From an uncultured Flavobacteriaceae bacterium (GTDB lineage Bacteria; Bacteroidota; Bacteroidia; Flavobacteriales; Flavobacteriaceae): a stretch of DNA of 64,000 nucleotides. The notes under the pieces are model-generated. The model was not told where the DNA came from. It saw nothing but the letters and a program-made list of their open reading frames with translations, and ran no database searches. The stretch lies in assembly GCA_947494825.1 (NCBI GenBank), contig CANLWN010000006.1:327271-391270 (forward strand), given 5' to 3'. The position numbers and the translations under genes are program-made. Positions 7,833 to 17,073 of this stretch are shown here, piece by piece (the stretch's first letter is position 1; the number at the start of each line of letters is the position of its first letter).

Positions 7833-8939
7833 TTATTCCAGGGATTGGTCCTGTAGTTTGGTCTTTCCTTTCGCCGATTCGTTACGAGCTATGACATGGC
7901 CAGGTCGGGTCCATTTCGGTTTTTCCCCAAGCGGTTGCAAATTGGAGTCTTCCGCTTCAACGGTTTCGGGTTTGGGTAATTTTACAAAGGGTTTTTGGGG
8001 GACTAGGCCCAATAGTTCGAACATTTCCATGTCCTCGTTCACGTCCGGATTGGGCGTGGTCAATAGTTTGTCTCCCGCAAAGATAGAATTGGCCCCTGCA
8101 AAAAAGCACATGGCCTGCCCTTCCCTGCTCATCTCCGTACGTCCGGCAGATAGGCGTACCTGGGTCATGGGCATTGCTATACGGGTAGTGGCCACCATAC
8201 GGATCATGTCCCAAATGGCAATGGGTTCCATATCTTCCATGGGTGTACCCTCTACCGCGACGAGCGCGTTGATCGGAACGGATTCCGGTTGGGGGTCCAG
8301 AGTGGAAAGCGCCACCAGCATGCCGGCCCTGTCCTCCAATTTTTCTCCCATGCCAATAATCCCCCCGCTGCAGACGGTAACGTTGCTCTTTCTAACATTG
8401 TCTATGGTTTCCAAGCGATCTTCGAAGGCCCTAGTGGAGATCACATCCTTGTAATAGTCCTCCGAGGTATCCAGGTTATGGTTGTAGGCATAAAGACCGG
8501 CTTCGGCCAAACGCTTGGCCTGATTTTCGGTCAACATGCCCAAGGTACAGCATACCTCCATATCCAACTTGTTGATGGTACGGACCATCTCCAACACCTG
8601 ATCAAATTCCGGCCCGTCCTTTACGTTTCTCCAAGCAGCGCCCATACAGACCCTGGAGCTTCCGGAAGCCTTGGCACGGAGCGCCTGTGCCTTTACATGG
8701 GAAACGGTCATGAGATCATTGCCTTCAATATCCGTGTGGTATCTTGCCGCCTGCGGGCAGTACCCACAATCTTCCGGACATCCACCCGTCTTAATGGACA
8801 ATAGTGTGGATACCTGAACGGTATTGGGGTCATGGTACTTACGGTGCACTGTTGCGGCTTCGTAAAGTAACTGCATTAAGGGCATGTTGTAAATATCCAG
8901 GATTTCCTGCCGTGTCCAGTCGTGTCTTGCTACGCTCAT
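7833..8939 (-). CDS. bioB: Biotin synthase
   Basis: 368 residues. It is the radical-SAM enzyme that inserts sulfur into dethiobiotin in the last step of biotin synthesis. The CxxxCxxC motif is at C54, C58 and C61 (GGCPEDCGYC). Further family text includes SGGIIGMGE, and AMPMTQVRLSAGR with the Arg near the [2Fe-2S] cluster. The last 45 residues are a charged extension beyond the usual end. The start is supported by a -7 box at 8960-8967. The other biotin genes are 4-9 kb to the right on the same strand. Confidence 0.97.
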   Translation of the reverse strand: MSVARHDWTRQEILDIYNMPLMQLLYEAATVHRKYHDPNTVQVSTLLSIKTGGCPEDCGYCPQAARYHTDIEGNDLMTVSHVKAQALRAKASGSSRVCMGAAWRNVKDGPEFDQVLEMVRTINKLDMEVCCTLGMLTENQAKRLAEAGLYAYNHNLDTSEDYYKDVISTRAFEDRLETIDNVRKSNVTVCSGGIIGMGEKLEDRAGMLVALSTLDPQPESVPINALVAVEGTPMEDMEPIAIWDMIRMVATTRIAMPMTQVRLSAGRTEMSREGQAMCFFAGANSIFAGDKLLTTPNPDVNEDMEMFELLGLVPQKPFVKLPKPETVEAEDSNLQPLGEKPKWTRPGHVIARNESAKGKTKLQDQSLE

Positions 8940-8959
8940 AAGGAAAATGAATTAAGGGT

Positions 8960-8967
8960 CAAAAGTA
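8960..8967 (-). promoter_or_regulatory. -7 box TACTTTTG before bioB
   Basis: Exact TAnnTTTG match on the minus strand, 20 bases before the bioB ATG. I see no recognisable BirA-type operator near it. Confidence 0.55.
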
Positions 8968-9024
8968 GCTCATTTGAAAATCAATTCCCAATAATTGAAT
9001 TGGGATAATAACAAGATTGGGCAA

Positions 9025-9060
9025 AAAGAATCCGAAGAAAATAATTTCCTCGGATTCCTT
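9025..9060 (-). terminator. Intrinsic terminator after the flotillin gene
   Basis: GAATCCGA (9028-9035) pairs with TCGGATTC (9050-9057), extended inward by an AT-rich stem. On the minus strand it is followed by TTTTT. It lies just past the flotillin stop at 9084 and ends the NfeD-flotillin unit. Confidence 0.75.
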
Positions 9061-9083
9061 GTACCTTCTGGATTATCAATCGA

Positions 9084-10535
9084 TCATTCAGACGAATCTT
9101 CGGAATCGGATTTTTGGGGTTTGGTTTTTTTAGTGTCCTCCGTTTGGGATTCAACAGGAGTTTCCAAGTTTTTCCCTTTTAAATATTCCGGCAGTTGCAT
9201 TCCCGCCATGTTAAACATTTCCTGTAAGGGAGGCACGGATTTGTACATCCCTGAAATAAAATTGGCCGTAGAATTTTTCCCGTCGCCGGTCTTTGCCCCG
9301 GAATCCCAAACGGTTACCTTATCAATTTTGATGTTCTTTATAGCCTCTGCCTGCGTCTGCACCAATTCTGGGAGTTTATCAGCTATTAACAACAGGACGG
9401 CGTCCTTGGGATCATTGCCGGCTGCCTTTACAATTTTATCCAGACCTTCTGCCTGCTTGGTCAATACTTCAAAAATTCCTTTGGCCTCCGCTTCTGCTTT
9501 ATAAAGAATAGCATCGGCTTCACCCTTGGCCTTCCTCCGGATCATTTCGGCCTCGGCCTCGGCATCGATTTCTACTTTCCGCTTATCTATCTCTGCAGGT
9601 ACTACAATATCTGCAATTTGGGAACTCCGCTCGCGTTCTGCCCGAGCAATTTCGGCATCCTTCTCTGCCGCGTACGATTCTTCCAACGCTTTGGCCGATT
9701 GTACTTTTTCGGATGCTATCGCAGTGCGCTCCGCCTCTGCTTCGCGCTGTCTTCTCAGGGAATCAGAATTGGCTACATCAATCTTGGCAACGTTCTCCCC
9801 TTCCACAGCCTTGGCATTCGCGGCAGCTACCTGGGTTCGTTGGTCTTGCACCGCATTGGCTTCCCCAATTGAACCGTCCCTATTCTTTTCGGCTACCGAC
9901 TTACGGGCCGCATTGATGGCATGGGCCGCAGCTTCCTTACCCAATGCCTCTATATATCCGGACTCGTCTACGATATCCGTAATATTTACGTTGATAAGCT
10001 TTAGGCCCACCTTTTTCAGTTCAGATTCCACACTTTGTGATATGTTGGTCAAAAACTTATCCCTATCTGAATTGATTTCCTCGATGTCCATGGAAGCTAC
10101 CACCAAACGAAGTTGACCAAAAATAATCTCCTTGGCCAAATCTTGCACCTCTTGCATTCCCAGCCCTAACAGACGTTCCGCCGCATTCTGCATAATCCCT
10201 GGTTCCGTAGAAATACCAATGGTAAATCTAGAAGGTACATTTACGCGAATGTTCTGCTTGCTCAATGCATTGACCAGATCCACTTCGATGGAGATAGGCG
10301 TAAGGTCCAAGAACTGGTAGTCTTGTATGACCGGCCAAACAAAGGCGGCACCACCATGGATACATTTGGCAGAATTTCCGGAACCCACCCTGCCGTAGAC
10401 CACCAAGATCCGATCGGAAGGACAGCGTTTATACCTTCTAATAAATGAGATGATAATGACAAATAAGAACAGTACTGCAAAGGCAATTGCCAGCAATGAG
10501 GCGCTTCCGCCAAGTTGTAATGGTATTAGTAACAT
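9084..10535 (-). CDS. Flotillin-like SPFH domain protein (YqiK type)
   Basis: 483 residues. One N-terminal membrane segment (about 10-32) is followed by the SPFH/band-7 domain (about 45-220). A long Ala/Glu-rich coiled coil comes next (about 220-370, with AEAERTAIASEKVQ and VVPAEIDKRKVEIDAEAEAE). The C-terminal domain ends in an acidic tail. Flotillins form membrane-curving scaffolds in ordered lipid patches. The gene starts 4 bases after an NfeD-type gene, the usual bacterial pairing (as in yqiJ-yqiK). Confidence 0.9.
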   Translation of the reverse strand: MLLIPLQLGGSASLLAIAFAVLFLFVIIISFIRRYKRCPSDRILVVYGRVGSGNSAKCIHGGAAFVWPVIQDYQFLDLTPISIEVDLVNALSKQNIRVNVPSRFTIGISTEPGIMQNAAERLLGLGMQEVQDLAKEIIFGQLRLVVASMDIEEINSDRDKFLTNISQSVESELKKVGLKLINVNITDIVDESGYIEALGKEAAAHAINAARKSVAEKNRDGSIGEANAVQDQRTQVAAANAKAVEGENVAKIDVANSDSLRRQREAEAERTAIASEKVQSAKALEESYAAEKDAEIARAERERSSQIADIVVPAEIDKRKVEIDAEAEAEMIRRKAKGEADAILYKAEAEAKGIFEVLTKQAEGLDKIVKAAGNDPKDAVLLLIADKLPELVQTQAEAIKNIKIDKVTVWDSGAKTGDGKNSTANFISGMYKSVPPLQEMFNMAGMQLPEYLKGKNLETPVESQTEDTKKTKPQKSDSEDSSE

Positions 10536-10539
10536 TTGG

Positions 10540-11127
10540 TTATTTATTTAAGAGTTCTACAATTAATATTCCGTTATCCGTGACTTCCCTTACACGTACT
10601 ACATTGCCCATGACAAGGTCATTTTCTTCGTCGGTCAAGGCGTTCAATTCCCTGAGCGTTCCCTGTACGGTAATGCTGACCTTTCCCATGCTTGATCGAT
10701 TTGCACCAATGGTAAGATATACTTCCCCTATCTGATTCATGGCATTTTGGAGCCTTAGGGTGCCACTGCTCTGCAGTTTCCCCAGATAGTAGAACAAGGC
10801 GGCCATGGCTAACATCATGAGAAGTCCACAAACGGTGGATATGAGGATAATCATAACTTTTGAAAAACCCGCATCGATGCTTGCAATGCCTGACCAGCCA
10901 AAAATGCAGAAGAAACCCATTAAATTTTTAAAGGACAGGAATTGAAACCCTATTCCAGTATCTCCATCAATATCCGCATCCACATCGCCATCCATTCCAT
11001 CGGCATCCCCGCCAATTAAGGTCAAAATGATAAGTATTACAAGAATAATTGAGGCCAGTATGGCCACAACCCAGTAAATTTTTTCAAAAAGTGGTAAAGC
11101 AGTAAACCATTGTTCCATATATTTCAA
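10540..11127 (-). CDS. NfeD-like membrane protein, partner of flotillin (YqiJ type)
   Basis: 195 residues. It has hydrophobic segments at about 15-40, 72-90 and 95-120, an acidic Asp-rich loop between the first two (GGDADGMDGDVDADIDGDTG), and a C-terminal OB-fold-like domain (about 130-195, MGKVSITVQGTLRELNALT). NfeD proteins are co-transcribed with flotillins and probably interact with them at the membrane. The second Met (MEQWFTALP, 11118) is an equally good start. Confidence 0.85.
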   Translation of the reverse strand: MKYMEQWFTALPLFEKIYWVVAILASIILVILIILTLIGGDADGMDGDVDADIDGDTGIGFQFLSFKNLMGFFCIFGWSGIASIDAGFSKVMIILISTVCGLLMMLAMAALFYYLGKLQSSGTLRLQNAMNQIGEVYLTIGANRSSMGKVSITVQGTLRELNALTDEENDLVMGNVVRVREVTDNGILIVELLNK

Positions 11128-11178
11128 GTTTAGGTTGGTTATAAAAGTAAGGGATTTCTTCGGTAATCCCTTCTAAGT

Positions 11179-12339
11179 TTAAATGCTTTTTGAGAGCAGG
11201 ATAGATACAGCATTTCCTCCAAAGCCAACAGCATTAACAAGGATCTTTTGGATGTTCTCGGGAACATTTTGATTGTTGACGTAGGGCACGGGTATACAAG
11301 TTTGGGACCTTAGCATAAAGATGGCCAATTCTATGCTCAACAAGCCTGAAGCTCCGAACGTATGTCCTATCTTCCACTTATTCGTAGTCAAAAAAGGTAA
11401 TTTGTTACAAAATATTTTATCTATGGCCATTTTTTCGGAGCTGTCTCCCTTAACCGTCCCCGGGGCATGCATGACAATGATGTCCACTTCATCCGGTGAT
11501 AGGGTCCCCAAGGCCATTTTCATAGATTGCTGAAAACAAACGGCATCCGTAGAAATGGAAGTGTTGCTTTCCAAGGGTTCCGTGGCGTAGCCCATTCCAT
11601 GAATACGGGCCAAGGCATTTTTAGGGCTTCCCTTTTCCAAGCAGGCCACGGCAGCTCCTTCGCCAAGGACCATGCTGTTTTCCCGCTTTTCCAGATCCAA
11701 GGCCCGGCAAGGGTATGCCCCATTCCCTTTGGCATAAATTTTAAGCGCTTGTATTTGCGCTATGGTGAATGGCGTCAAGGGGGCCTCGCTCCCTCCCACT
11801 AAAAATTTATCGGCCATTCCACTTTTAATCCAAGCTACCCCGTTCAACAACGCATGCAAGGCTGTAGAGCAGGTAATGGAATGCGATATTTCTGGACCCT
11901 TGGTCTGCAGGTCATGGGCCACCCAGGACGAGATGTTTCCCAAGGTTGTGGTTGGCGAAGAAAGGGTTGAAGTCCTTTTTTTACGAATAAATTCTTCGTG
12001 ATATTTTTCGAAAAGGGCTGTTGCCCCCCTGGAGGAACCCATATTAATCCCAAAGTTGTCCTTGGAGTTCCACCCAGCTTGAGCGACCGCTTTTCTTGCA
12101 GTGAAGAGTGCGTAAAGTACGGTGCGATCCAACTTGCCGTATTTTGGATTGGATGCCCCCAGCGAATCTATTTCTCGTTGTATTTCCCTGGAAATGGGTG
12201 CTACCCAGGCCTTGATTTCCCCAAAATTCCGTTCTTCCAAACAGTGGGCCCCTTGTTTATAGGCCTCCCAAACAGCCTGGGGCGAGGCACCCAAAGGTGA
12301 TACCGAGGCTAGGGCGGTTATGGAAATGGTTTGGTCCAT
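11179..12339 (-). CDS. Beta-ketoacyl-ACP synthase (KAS I/II type), biotin-cluster associated
   Basis: 386 residues. It performs decarboxylating Claisen condensation of acyl groups on acyl carrier protein. The thiolase fold is complete with the catalytic triad C157 (SITCSTALHA), H291 (IVMHAPGTVKGD) and H326 (KIGHTFGASG). An upstream start at 12360 overlaps the -7 box (12360-12367), so MDQTISI at 12339 is used. It lies on the same strand between bioB and bioA. A role in building the pimelate moiety is an inference from position only; a general fatty-acid or secondary-lipid role is possible. Confidence 0.88.
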   Translation of the reverse strand: MDQTISITALASVSPLGASPQAVWEAYKQGAHCLEERNFGEIKAWVAPISREIQREIDSLGASNPKYGKLDRTVLYALFTARKAVAQAGWNSKDNFGINMGSSRGATALFEKYHEEFIRKKRTSTLSSPTTTLGNISSWVAHDLQTKGPEISHSITCSTALHALLNGVAWIKSGMADKFLVGGSEAPLTPFTIAQIQALKIYAKGNGAYPCRALDLEKRENSMVLGEGAAVACLEKGSPKNALARIHGMGYATEPLESNTSISTDAVCFQQSMKMALGTLSPDEVDIIVMHAPGTVKGDSSEKMAIDKIFCNKLPFLTTNKWKIGHTFGASGLLSIELAIFMLRSQTCIPVPYVNNQNVPENIQKILVNAVGFGGNAVSILLSKSI

Positions 12340-12359
12340 GAGATATGGTAATAGTGGCA

Positions 12360-12367
12360 CAAATCTA
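12360..12367 (-). promoter_or_regulatory. -7 box TAGATTTG before the ketoacyl synthase
   Basis: Exact TAnnTTTG match on the minus strand, 20 bases before the ATG at 12339. Confidence 0.55.
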
Positions 12368-12485
12368 GGGGTTTTATAAAATTTTCAGAGGGTTTTTTAA
12401 GGCATATCACAAAATCCTTGGTCAAATTTGTAAATTAGACGCATCTGGAAGGTTTGGTATACCGGATGCAAGCAAAGCCGCCTTA

Positions 12486-13244
12486 ATGGATCAAAAAAAA
12501 CTAACCATTGTTGTTCCCTGTTTTAACGAATACTATCGACTACCGGTCGCCGATTTTTCTGCCTTTCTGAACCAACATCCACAGGTGGCACTTTGTTTTG
12601 TCAATGATGCCTCTACGGACAAGACCCTACAAAGATTGCATACTTTACAAAATGACTTTCCGCATCAGGTCGTGGTGCTGAACAATGAAAAGAACTTGGG
12701 AAAGGCAGAATCCGTACGCAAGGGGGTATTGGAGGGCAACGCCAAAACGCAATCGCCCGTACTCGCCTATTTGGATGCCGACCTGGCCACTTCCCTGGAG
12801 GAATGTTACGCGCTCAACTCCTATCTTGTTGACGGCAAGGAATTTGTTTTTGCCTCCAGAATCCTAAAAATAGGGTCGGTGGTGGAACGAAAATTCTCCC
12901 GTTTTCTTTTTGGTCGCGTTATTGCCACCTTTATTTCCAATATTCTGGACCTGAAGGTCTATGATACCCAGTGTGGCTGCAAGGTATTTAAGGCCTCCCT
13001 TTCGCAAATACTGTTCGAGCGCCCGTTTATCTCAAAATGGTTGTTCGATGTGGAACTCTTTAGCAGATTGTTGGTAGCCTACGGCAAGCCGGTGGCATTG
13101 GCCAAAATGGAGGAGATTCCCGTGCGGCAATGGATAGACCAAGGAGATTCCAAGGTAAAGCTCGCCTATTTTTTTCGGTTGTGGTATGATCTGTTCCTGA
13201 TACGGAGGGAGCATCGCAAGAATAGTGCGCAGTATCGATTATAG
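12486..13244 (+). CDS. Glycosyltransferase family 2 (dolichyl-phosphate glucosyltransferase-like)
   Basis: 252 residues. The GT-A fold of family 2 shows in LTIVVPCFNEYYRLP, FVNDASTDKT, NNEKNLGKAESVRKG and the DXD-type YLDADLATSLEE. A later segment (YDTQCGCKVFKASL, SKWLFDVELFSRLL) is typical of the DPG-synthase/dolichyl-phosphate glucosyltransferase branch, which charges a polyprenyl phosphate with a sugar. It ends 6 bases inside the convergent bioA. The next rightward gene is a GT39-like membrane glycosyltransferase, so the two may form a lipid-linked sugar pathway. Confidence 0.88.
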   Translation: MDQKKLTIVVPCFNEYYRLPVADFSAFLNQHPQVALCFVNDASTDKTLQRLHTLQNDFPHQVVVLNNEKNLGKAESVRKGVLEGNAKTQSPVLAYLDADLATSLEECYALNSYLVDGKEFVFASRILKIGSVVERKFSRFLFGRVIATFISNILDLKVYDTQCGCKVFKASLSQILFERPFISKWLFDVELFSRLLVAYGKPVALAKMEEIPVRQWIDQGDSKVKLAYFFRLWYDLFLIRREHRKNSAQYRL

Positions 13245-14513
13245 TTTTTCGAGCATCATCTTTATACTGCCATATATCCGTTTCAGTTGTTCTTCGGATA
13301 TGACGTAGGGCGCCAGAATATAAATGGTATTCCCCAGCGGGCGTAGAAAGACCCCCTGATCCATAAAATGCTCAAACAAACGGTCCCTAAGCTGTCCGTA
13401 GCGCTCCATTTCCACCTTAAGGTCCACGGCATATATAATCCCGGTCTGCCGTGTGGCAGCAACTTTGGGATGGTCTTTGATCTCCGCATCAAACTGTCTA
13501 TGGGAGGCCATTATGCGTCGGATACTCGACTGTATTTCATCGGATTGCAATAGTGTTATTCCGGCCAAAGCGGCGGTACAGGCCAAGGGGTTTGCCGTAT
13601 AGGTATGTCCATGGAACAAGCCCTTGGAAATCTCATCGCTGTAAAAGGCATCATATACCTCCAGCGTACAACTGGTGACCCCCATGGGAACAAGGCCTGC
13701 GGTCAACGCCTTGGAAAGGCACATGATATCGGGTTTGGACGTAATTTGGTCCGATGCAAAATTGGTTCCGGTCTTTCCAAAGCCCGTCATGACCTCATCG
13801 GCAATGGTAAGCACCTTATATTTCCCCATGAGCTCCAAAAGCTGGGCGAGTTCCTCGGCTCCGTGCATCTGCATGGCCGCCGCTCCCTGGACCAGGGGCT
13901 CATATACAAAGCCTGCAATGTCCTGTTTTTGTAAGCGGGTTTCCAGTTGTTCCAGAAGGGCATGGATTGTATGGGGAGTGGGTACCGGAATGCGTTCCAC
14001 ATCTATAAAAAACTCCTCGAAAGGTCCGTTGTAGACCGATAGACCCGAGACCGACATCGCACCGAAGGTGTCCCCATGGAACCCCCCTTCAAAAGCGAGC
14101 AGCACAGGGCGTTTTTTGCCTTGGTTGAAATGGTATTGCAAGGCCATTTTAATCCCGATCTCCGTGGCCGTGGACCCATTATCGGAAAAGAACAATTTTT
14201 CCTGGTTGGGGGGCAGTATCTTTATAAGTTCCTCTGACAACCTTACGGCAGGTTCATGGGTGAACCCGCTAAAGACCACCTGATCCAACTCCTGCATTTG
14301 CCCATATACCTTCTCCAAAATATAGTCGTTGCAATGCCCGTACATGCAGGTATACCAGGAAGCGATACCGTCTATATAGCCCTTTCCCCTTTCATCGTAG
14401 AGCATGGCTCCTTTGGCCTTGATGATGCCCAGCATCTCCGGGTGTAGCTTGTGCTGGGTAAGTGGATGCCATAAATGTTTTTTATCCCTTTCCGAAAGAT
14501 TTTTGGATGCCAT
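13239..14513 (-). CDS. bioA: Adenosylmethionine-8-amino-7-oxononanoate aminotransferase
   Basis: 424 residues, a class III PLP aminotransferase making 7,8-diaminopelargonate. Family text: HLWHPLTQHK at the start, ASWYTCMYGHCN, FFSDNGSTATEIGIKMALQY, LAFEGGFHGDTFGAMSVSG. It has the PLP-Asp in IADEVMTGFGKTG and the Schiff-base Lys in MCLSKALTAGLVP. The N-terminal Trp/Tyr pattern favours bioA over other class III enzymes. It is separated from bioD by a rightward glycosyltransferase. The region 14520-14570 has only an imperfect -7 box. Confidence 0.96.
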   Translation of the reverse strand: MASKNLSERDKKHLWHPLTQHKLHPEMLGIIKAKGAMLYDERGKGYIDGIASWYTCMYGHCNDYILEKVYGQMQELDQVVFSGFTHEPAVRLSEELIKILPPNQEKLFFSDNGSTATEIGIKMALQYHFNQGKKRPVLLAFEGGFHGDTFGAMSVSGLSVYNGPFEEFFIDVERIPVPTPHTIHALLEQLETRLQKQDIAGFVYEPLVQGAAAMQMHGAEELAQLLELMGKYKVLTIADEVMTGFGKTGTNFASDQITSKPDIMCLSKALTAGLVPMGVTSCTLEVYDAFYSDEISKGLFHGHTYTANPLACTAALAGITLLQSDEIQSSIRRIMASHRQFDAEIKDHPKVAATRQTGIIYAVDLKVEMERYGQLRDRLFEHFMDQGVFLRPLGNTIYILAPYVISEEQLKRIYGSIKMMLEKL

Positions 14514-14585
14514 GAATTTATAAAACGAGCTTTTTATCTATCTTGCAAAGATGGGGATTAATCCCCAATAAACGGAACCCGGGCC

Positions 14586-16073
14586 ATGCTTAAAAAGCTG
14601 ATCGATTACTTTACCCCTTCCTATACACATCTAAAAAACAGGACCGCTTTCCTGCTGTTGTTGTTGACCGCTTTTCTGATCCGGTTTCCCTTTTTTTTTA
14701 GGGATTATGTAGACCGGGACGAAAGTACGTTTATCCTGGTGGCCCAATCCTGGGTAAATGGACATTTGCCCTACACGGAACTCTGGGACATAAAACCGCC
14801 CATTACCTTTCTTTTTTTTGCGAGTGTCATTTACAGCTTCGGAAAAAGCTTTTTGGCCATCCGTTTCTTTGGCACCCTAATGGTGGTCATTTCCGCCTTC
14901 TTTACCTATAAGATCGGAGAGAAAATGGGCTCCAAAAAATTGGGATTCTGGTCGGCCGTCATATGTGTGTACCTCCAAAGCATGTTCGGAAGCCTGCAAG
15001 GGGTCATGTCCGAACATATCTGTATGGCCTTTTTTATGGCAGCGCTCTACCTTATTATTTCATCAAAAAAGGGATACCGCTACGGTATGGCGGGACTCCT
15101 CATGGGGCTGGCGGTCATGACCAAACTGAATATGGCCTATGCCATTCTTTTTGTGGGCCTGTTTGTTCTTTTCGACCATTTTAGCAAAAAGGAGTTCCAA
15201 AGGGGCATGTTACGTTCCATCGGCTATGGAACCGGTATTCTTGTTATTATCGGATTGACGGTGCTGCCCTATTATTTGCAGGGCGATGCCGGTCTTTGGT
15301 GGAAATCGGTGGTGAAGGCCCCCTTGGAGTATGCCGGGGCCAGACGGTATTCTATCCTTAAAATATCACCCTTGTTTTTGATATTGACCGCTTTTTTTCT
15401 TTTCGCATGGAAAAAAAGGTTGTTGAATTTTAGGGAACGATCGGTGCAAATCCTATTGGTCGTTGTTCTGGGCGTGCTGCTATCCTTCCTGCGGGGGGGT
15501 CGCATCAACGGGCATTACCTCATTCAATTGCACCCGGTCCTTATCCTCTTGGTCGCCTTAGTGGTGAGCAAGCTTACCTACTTTAAGCGATTCGATTACA
15601 GGCCCTATGTTCTTTTCCTGTTGCTATTGCTGCCTGTGGAAACCTATTTGGAATATGCAGCGGTCGTAAAAAACAAAGGTGCCAAGGGCAGTTTTTTTAA
15701 CGGGGAAGGAATCGATGTGCCCAAATTTATTATCGCAAACGGCCTTGAAACCAAGGACATTCTATTTTTGGAATATCACATTGGGTACTGGGTGCTGGGC
15801 GTAAATCCACCTACCAAGGCGGCCACCCACCCCAGTAATATCTGCAAATCCGAGATGTTTCCCTTTTATGACAACCCCAGGACAACTGGGGTGGAGGAGA
15901 TCCGGTTCATTATGGAAACCATACGGCCCAAAACGGTGGTCATCAGAAAGAACAAATCCATTTTTGACAAAAAGCTCCTTGAGGAAAACGAATACATCAA
16001 TGCATACCTACCCAGGCATTACCGGCTTTTCGAAACCATTGATCGGGCCCAGATCTATCAGCGATTAGAGTAA
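14586..16073 (+). CDS. GT39-like membrane glycosyltransferase (ArnT/PMT family)
   Basis: 495 residues with about 10-12 hydrophobic segments. The N-terminal loop has FFRDYVDRDESTFILVAQSWV, broken by the Asp-rich motif (DRDE) that binds the lipid-phosphate sugar donor. LPYTELWDIKPPITF follows. These proteins transfer a sugar from a polyprenyl phosphate onto lipid, glycan or protein on the outer side of the membrane. The C-terminal soluble part starts at about residue 365. It pairs naturally with the GT2 at 12.5 kb. The 3' end overlaps bioD by 9 bases. Confidence 0.85.
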   Translation: MLKKLIDYFTPSYTHLKNRTAFLLLLLTAFLIRFPFFFRDYVDRDESTFILVAQSWVNGHLPYTELWDIKPPITFLFFASVIYSFGKSFLAIRFFGTLMVVISAFFTYKIGEKMGSKKLGFWSAVICVYLQSMFGSLQGVMSEHICMAFFMAALYLIISSKKGYRYGMAGLLMGLAVMTKLNMAYAILFVGLFVLFDHFSKKEFQRGMLRSIGYGTGILVIIGLTVLPYYLQGDAGLWWKSVVKAPLEYAGARRYSILKISPLFLILTAFFLFAWKKRLLNFRERSVQILLVVVLGVLLSFLRGGRINGHYLIQLHPVLILLVALVVSKLTYFKRFDYRPYVLFLLLLLPVETYLEYAAVVKNKGAKGSFFNGEGIDVPKFIIANGLETKDILFLEYHIGYWVLGVNPPTKAATHPSNICKSEMFPFYDNPRTTGVEEIRFIMETIRPKTVVIRKNKSIFDKKLLEENEYINAYLPRHYRLFETIDRAQIYQRLE

Positions 16074-16682
16074 CTGCAAAGCAGGCTTTAATTGCTCCGC
16101 ATACTTTTTGACCACTGCCTTGTCAAAAGAGGTTTCCTCCTGGATCCTGCCGATCATAGGAACACCTGTCTTTTTTAAAATAATGCTTTCCGTGGTGGGG
16201 TGTTCATCCCCGCTAAAGAGCACGGAAACCTCAAAGCCTTTTAGCTGCAGCCAGTTGATGGTGAGCAGGGAATGGTTGATGCTGCCCAAATAATGTCGGG
16301 AGACCACCACTACTTTGTAATTCGGTCGTATGATGTCCAAAACGGTATCCGTATCGTTCAGGGGCACCAACAGGCCCCCAGCACCTTCAATGACCAGATG
16401 ATTGTCCGTATCCGGCGCTACAATGGTGTTGATATCTATGGTAATTCCATCCAGGTGGGCGGCCGCATGGGGACTCATAGGGGTTTGTAATGCATAACTG
16501 TTCCCGTGCACCACGGTTCGTGGGTTGGATATGAGTTCCCTTATTTTATGGCTATCGGAACGGTCGAGGTCTCCGGCCTGTACCGGTTTCCAGTAATCGG
16601 CCTCCAAGGCCTCGGTAATGATGGCCGCGGCTACGGTCTTTCCCACATCCGTGGATATTCCTGTTACAAAAATTCGCTGCAT
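16065..16682 (-). CDS. bioD: Dethiobiotin synthetase
   Basis: 205 residues. It closes the ureido ring of dethiobiotin with ATP and CO2. The P-loop near residue 8 is FVTGISTDVGKTVAA, followed by the family text YWKPVQAGD, MSPHAAAHLD and EGAGGLLVPLND. The last strand shows KGFEVSVLFSGDEHPTTE. It starts 4 bases after the DUF2007 gene, so bioF, DUF2007 and bioD appear to be one transcript. Confidence 0.96.
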   Translation of the reverse strand: MQRIFVTGISTDVGKTVAAAIITEALEADYWKPVQAGDLDRSDSHKIRELISNPRTVVHGNSYALQTPMSPHAAAHLDGITIDINTIVAPDTDNHLVIEGAGGLLVPLNDTDTVLDIIRPNYKVVVVSRHYLGSINHSLLTINWLQLKGFEVSVLFSGDEHPTTESIILKKTGVPMIGRIQEETSFDKAVVKKYAEQLKPALQLL

Positions 16683-16686
16683 CGTT

Positions 16687-17067
16687 CTAAGGCCTTGTAA
16701 TCATATTGCAATTAAGACATTTATATTTCCGGGGCTCAAAAAACGGAAAAAGTTTGTAGAACAGTCCTTTTCTATCATAGTATCTTTCGGATTTTTGGGC
16801 CTTGCAATTGGGGCAGGTAACCGGGGTTCCATCATCGTTCAGGGCGTAGCTGCGTATTTCATTGTAGATTGCCAAGGCCTTTTCCTTATCCTCTTCGTAT
16901 ACTTCGAGTTTAACCCCTCCGATAGCGTGACTTATCATAGGGTCGGAGTTCAAGGTATTCTCGTCCTTTAGAAAAACGGGAATCCCTTCGGATTCCAACT
17001 TTCCCTTGATAATCTGTACATCACTTACGTACTCAAAGGCGGCTATCGTAAAACGCTTCCTGCTCAT
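16687..17067 (-). CDS. DUF2007 domain protein with a C-terminal zinc ribbon
   Basis: 126 residues. The N-terminal alpha/beta DUF2007 domain (about 1-70, putative signal-transducing family) reads FTIAAFEYVSDVQIIKGKLE and IPVFLKDENTL. The C-terminal CPNCKAQ...YKCLNCN supplies two CxxC pairs for a zinc ribbon. It sits between bioF (6-base gap) and bioD (4-base gap). No biotin role is known for the family, so the linkage may only be transcriptional. Confidence 0.8.
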   Translation of the reverse strand: MSRKRFTIAAFEYVSDVQIIKGKLESEGIPVFLKDENTLNSDPMISHAIGGVKLEVYEEDKEKALAIYNEIRSYALNDDGTPVTCPNCKAQKSERYYDRKGLFYKLFPFFEPRKYKCLNCNMITRP

Positions 17068-17073
17068 TTCTTT

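Noticed and set aside
14520..14585. Promoter box CATCTTTG before bioA
   Set aside because: The first base of the TAnnTTTG consensus is missing (minus strand CATCTTTG), so I could not support it as a feature.
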